Source: an uncultured Rickettsiales bacterium (lineage in GTDB: Bacteria > Pseudomonadota > Alphaproteobacteria > UBA8366). From it: a DNA stretch of 8,317 nt. Of the stretch, positions 6,055 through 8,317 are shown in pieces. The notes below the pieces were generated by a model. The model searched no databases. It saw nothing but the letters and a program-made list of their open reading frames with translations, and was not told the DNA's origin. Position numbers and translations under genes: made by a program. Within the stretch, counting starts at the first letter, position 1. Each line of letters begins with the position of its first letter. The stretch covers positions 1 through 8,317 of the forward strand of contig CAJWTF010000153.1 in assembly GCA_913046825.1 (NCBI GenBank), read 5' to 3'.

Positions 6055-6870
6055 ATGAGCGAAGACCTGCTTACCATCGAGCGCAAAGGTGCCATCACAA
6101 TCCTGACCTTCAACCGGCCAGAAGTGTTGAACGCCTTCAACAACCCGCTGATGGAAGCGACGCTGGAAACCATCACTGCATTGAATGACGACGACAACGT
6201 CCGCGTCATCGTAGTGCGCGGTGCCGGGCGGGCGTTCTCTCCCGGGTTCGACCTAAAGGCCTCTGCCGGGCGCAAAATGGAGGACGTGCAGGATTGGGAG
6301 AGGCAGATGCAACTGCAGTTCGACTTCATCATGCAGTTCTGGCACTCCCCGAAACCAACCGTCGCCGCAGTTCACGGCTATTGCATCGCGGGTGCCTTCG
6401 AACTCGCGCTCGCCTGCGACGTCACCATCGCGGCCGAAAACACACGCTTCGGCGAGCCCGAGGTCCGCTTTGGTACCGGTATCGTCGCGATGCTGCTGCC
6501 CTGGGTAACGGGTCCGAAACAGGCGAAAGAAATTCTGCTGACCGGCGAGGACCAACTTAATGCCCAGGACGCGCTCCGCATGGGGATCGTCAACCGCGTG
6601 GTGCCCGACGACACCGTGTTCAAGACCGCCATGTCCATCGCGAAATCGATGGCGACGGCATCGGAACGCTCTGTCCGTTTCACCAAACGCGCGATCAACG
6701 AGACCTACGAGACGATGGGTTTCAGCCGCGCGCTGAAATCTTCCCTTGATCTTGACGTCCTCCTCAACGCCGCGTCAGATCCGGTGAAGGATGAATTCAG
6801 CCGCATCCGGCGCGACGAAGGTGTGGGCGCCGCCATCGCCTGGCGCGATGCCCGGTTCCGGGACGTATAG
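6055..6870 (+). CDS. Enoyl-CoA hydratase/isomerase (crotonase family)
   Basis: 271 aa, standard length for a trimeric or hexameric crotonase, which hydrates or isomerises enoyl-CoA thioesters in the cytosol. LTFNRPEVLNAFN (17-29) opens the fold. GRAFSPGFDLKA (58-69) supplies the first oxyanion-hole amide, and AAVHGYCIAGAFELALACD (104-122) the second at Gly113. Glu116 and Glu136 (in FGEPEVRFG, 132-140) are spaced by 20 residues, as Glu144 and Glu164 of the rat hydratase are, so true hydratase activity is likely rather than a specialised isomerase. The GGG before the first Glu reads AGAF, a common variant. The C-terminal part with FTKRAINET (209-217) is the trimerisation region. A GGAGAG lies shortly before the ATG. 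The gene ends 11 bp from the convergent acyl-CoA dehydrogenase, whose product would supply its substrate. It is the forward partner in a beta-oxidation-like pair. Confidence 0.93.
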   Translation: MSEDLLTIERKGAITILTFNRPEVLNAFNNPLMEATLETITALNDDDNVRVIVVRGAGRAFSPGFDLKASAGRKMEDVQDWERQMQLQFDFIMQFWHSPKPTVAAVHGYCIAGAFELALACDVTIAAENTRFGEPEVRFGTGIVAMLLPWVTGPKQAKEILLTGEDQLNAQDALRMGIVNRVVPDDTVFKTAMSIAKSMATASERSVRFTKRAINETYETMGFSRALKSSLDLDVLLNAASDPVKDEFSRIRRDEGVGAAIAWRDARFRDV

Positions 6871-6881
6871 AGGATACAGTG

Positions 6882-8096
6882 TTAGAGCCCGAGTTCGGCC
6901 TTGGCGATGATATTGTGCTGGATTTCATTCGATCCCGAATAGATCGAGACTTTCCTAAAATGCAAATACGACGGCGTGCAACCGTTGGCATATTCCGCCC
7001 CGATCGGCGGCTCGTTCCAGCCTTGGGTAAGGGCTGAGTATAAATAGGGCTGCGCGTAATAGCCGACCGCCTGCATCTTCAACTCCGTCAGCCGTTGTTG
7101 GATTTCCGTATTGCGAATTTTGAAGACATTCGCTTCCACCCCCAACGCCTGCCCGCCAAGGTCACCCACACGAGAGAGCGCATCGACGGTACGCAACGTG
7201 AAGGCTTCCAGGGTCTTTAATTCCAATTCCACTTCGGCGATCTTACGGGAAAACTCAGGGTCTTCGGCAAGCGGCGCGCCGCCCGCTGTCTCCTCCTCTT
7301 TTGCAATTCTCTTAAGCTGGCTCAACAATTTCTTATGCGGGCCGAGCGAGCCTCCCGACATCCGCTCATGCGCCAAGAGATACTTACCAATCCCCCACCC
7401 CTCACCGATTTCCCCAACCGTATTCTCGACAGGCACCCGGACGTTGTCGAAAAACACCATGTTCGTCTCATGCAAACCATCGATCAGCACAAGTGGCCTG
7501 ATCTCGACCCCCAGCGTCTCCAGGTCGAGCAACATGAAGGTGATCCCCTGCTGCTTACGCCCCTCAGACGATGTGCGAGCAAGCAGGAAACACCAATCCG
7601 CCCAATGTGCCTTGGTGGTCCAGGTCTTGGTGCCGTTGATCACCCAATGATCGCCGTCCCGCGTCGCCGTGGTCGTCAGCGACGCCAAGTCCGAGCCCGA
7701 GCTCGGCTCTGAATACCCCTGACACCACACATGCTCGCCGGAGAGAATCTTCGGCAGGAACCGCGCCTTCTGCGCGTCATTGCCGAACCCCATCAACACC
7801 GGCCCGCACATGTTAATGCCAAAGGCGACCAGCCGCGGTGCGGCGGCGAGCGCGTGCTCCTCGTCGAAGATGTATTTCTGCGCCAGGTTCCAGCCCGGCC
7901 CGCCATATTCCACCGGCCAATTCGGCGCGGCCCAGCCCTTCGCGTGCAGGATGCGATGCCAACCCATTATGTCTTCCCGCTGCAATTCGATCCCGTTTTC
8001 GACCTTACGGCGGAGGCCGCTGGGAAGCGATGCCGACAGAAACCCCTTCACTTCCGCACGGAAGGCATCGTCCTCGGCACTAAAACCAATATCCAT
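6882..8096 (-). CDS. Acyl-CoA dehydrogenase, PimC-like (pimeloyl-CoA dehydrogenase large-subunit type)
   Basis: 404 aa from the chosen ATG, normal for acyl-CoA dehydrogenases, FAD enzymes that introduce a 2,3 double bond into acyl-CoA and pass electrons to ETF. Blocks in order: FRAEVKGFL (12-20), GWAAPNWPVEYGGPGW (54-69), VWCQGYSEPSSGSDLASL (123-140), the FAD-binding middle part, GDHWVINGTKTWTT (148-161), VFFDNVRVPVEN (214-225), AHERM (242-246), WNEPPIG (360-366) and YSGSNEIQHNIIAKAELGL (386-404). The order and wording resemble the large subunit PimC used in degradation of dicarboxylic or alicyclic acyl-CoA. The small PimD-type partner is not in the window. The frame stays open upstream to a GTG near 8285, but MDIGFSAED is the family N-terminus and is preceded by GGAGCAGAGG, so the start at 8096 is preferred. 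It converges with the hydratase gene. Confidence 0.9.
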   Translation of the reverse strand: MDIGFSAEDDAFRAEVKGFLSASLPSGLRRKVENGIELQREDIMGWHRILHAKGWAAPNWPVEYGGPGWNLAQKYIFDEEHALAAAPRLVAFGINMCGPVLMGFGNDAQKARFLPKILSGEHVWCQGYSEPSSGSDLASLTTTATRDGDHWVINGTKTWTTKAHWADWCFLLARTSSEGRKQQGITFMLLDLETLGVEIRPLVLIDGLHETNMVFFDNVRVPVENTVGEIGEGWGIGKYLLAHERMSGGSLGPHKKLLSQLKRIAKEEETAGGAPLAEDPEFSRKIAEVELELKTLEAFTLRTVDALSRVGDLGGQALGVEANVFKIRNTEIQQRLTELKMQAVGYYAQPYLYSALTQGWNEPPIGAEYANGCTPSYLHFRKVSIYSGSNEIQHNIIAKAELGL

Positions 8097-8306
8097 GACC
8101 TCTGCTCCGTGACCGTTACGCTGAGAGTGAGTATAAGGCAATTTTACAATTTGCGACGCGTCGCGGGCGTCGTAGGCAGTGCCTATAGGAGAACGCCGAT
8201 TGAGATCGAGGAGAAAGTCCTCCACCTCCGGCGTAAATACCATCTCGGGCCCATGAGGATCTTTTGGTATCTTGAGCGTTATCACGGCATCAAAATATCT
8301 GGTGCG
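8097..8306 (-). other. Open stretch in frame upstream of the acyl-CoA dehydrogenase, possible relic
   Basis: After TGA in the minus strand near 8313, about 70 codons run without a stop straight into the dehydrogenase ATG. The residues (for example VITLKIPKDPHGPE and VFTPEVEDFLLDLNRR) are not part of any acyl-CoA dehydrogenase. The phrase FTPEVEDFLLDLNRR loosely recalls the N-terminal TPEAxxFLxxLHRxF of malate synthase A, but this is weak, and the following residues do not fit. It may be a decayed gene end or chance. A TATACT at 8130-8135 (minus) could be the -10 of a dehydrogenase promoter; I see no matching -35. Confidence 0.25.
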
Positions 8307-8317
8307 ACTGTCTCACG

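Noticed and set aside
7111..7650. 179-aa plus-strand open frame
   Set aside because: Antisense to the acyl-CoA dehydrogenase; low-complexity composition typical of a shadow frame.
6882..8285. 467-aa version of the acyl-CoA dehydrogenase starting at GTG 8285
   Set aside because: The family N-terminus and a good ribosome site lie at 8096; the extra 63 residues have no match in the family.
1..8317. tRNA, rRNA, CRISPR arrays, tandem repeats
   Set aside because: I looked for repeat-spacer patterns and tRNA-like sequence and saw none.

Overview
The window looks like chromosomal DNA of an alphaproteobacterium, most likely from the Rhodospirillales/Rhizobiales side. This rests on the style of the proteins: a PimC-type acyl-CoA dehydrogenase, an alphaproteobacterial-looking HemN tail, a TPR-protein remnant and an IS3-family element. 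The assignment is a judgement from family resemblance; no database search was possible. Base composition is moderately GC-rich by eye.

Layout. Bases 1 to about 726 hold the orfA end of a decayed IS3-family insertion sequence (minus strand), with at least two frameshifts and a stop codon. It abuts the 3' part of a broken TPR-repeat gene (plus, to 974). Next is an M19 dipeptidase-like gene (minus, 981-1967). A perfect 11-bp terminator-like hairpin (1994-2018, oriented for minus-strand transcription) lies only 26 bp before its start codon. Bases 2063 to about 2478 hold a decayed minus-strand reading frame, weakly phasin-like. A two-gene plus-strand operon follows: an SDR oxidoreductase (2550-3374) and an Ldh-family (malate/L-lactate dehydrogenase family) oxidoreductase (3381-4382). 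Then comes a 5'-truncated, stop-interrupted hemN relic (about 4408-4803). The right half is intact and looks metabolically coherent: a luciferase-like flavin monooxygenase (minus, 4813-5922), diverging across 132 bp from an enoyl-CoA hydratase/isomerase (plus, 6055-6870), which converges 11 bp away on a PimC-like acyl-CoA dehydrogenase (minus, 6882-8096).

How the genes may work together. The intact genes suggest breakdown of an unidentified substrate. The flavin monooxygenase, SDR and Ldh-like enzyme could handle oxygenation or carbonyl/alcohol steps. The acyl-CoA dehydrogenase and enoyl-CoA hydratase could carry out a beta-oxidation-like sequence. The dipeptidase-like enzyme could cleave an amide or related bond. 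No transporter, regulator or CoA ligase is present, so the substrate cannot be named.

The most interesting signal is in the left half. Three neighbouring intact metabolic genes each lack a textbook catalytic signature of their family while keeping the rest of the fold: M19 without HxD and the bridging Glu, SDR with Thr in place of the Tyr of YxxxK, and Ldh-family with Gly in place of the His of SHG. They sit among four relics (IS, TPR gene, phasin-like gene, hemN). This may be a set of divergent enzymes on an old insertion in a decaying part of the chromosome.
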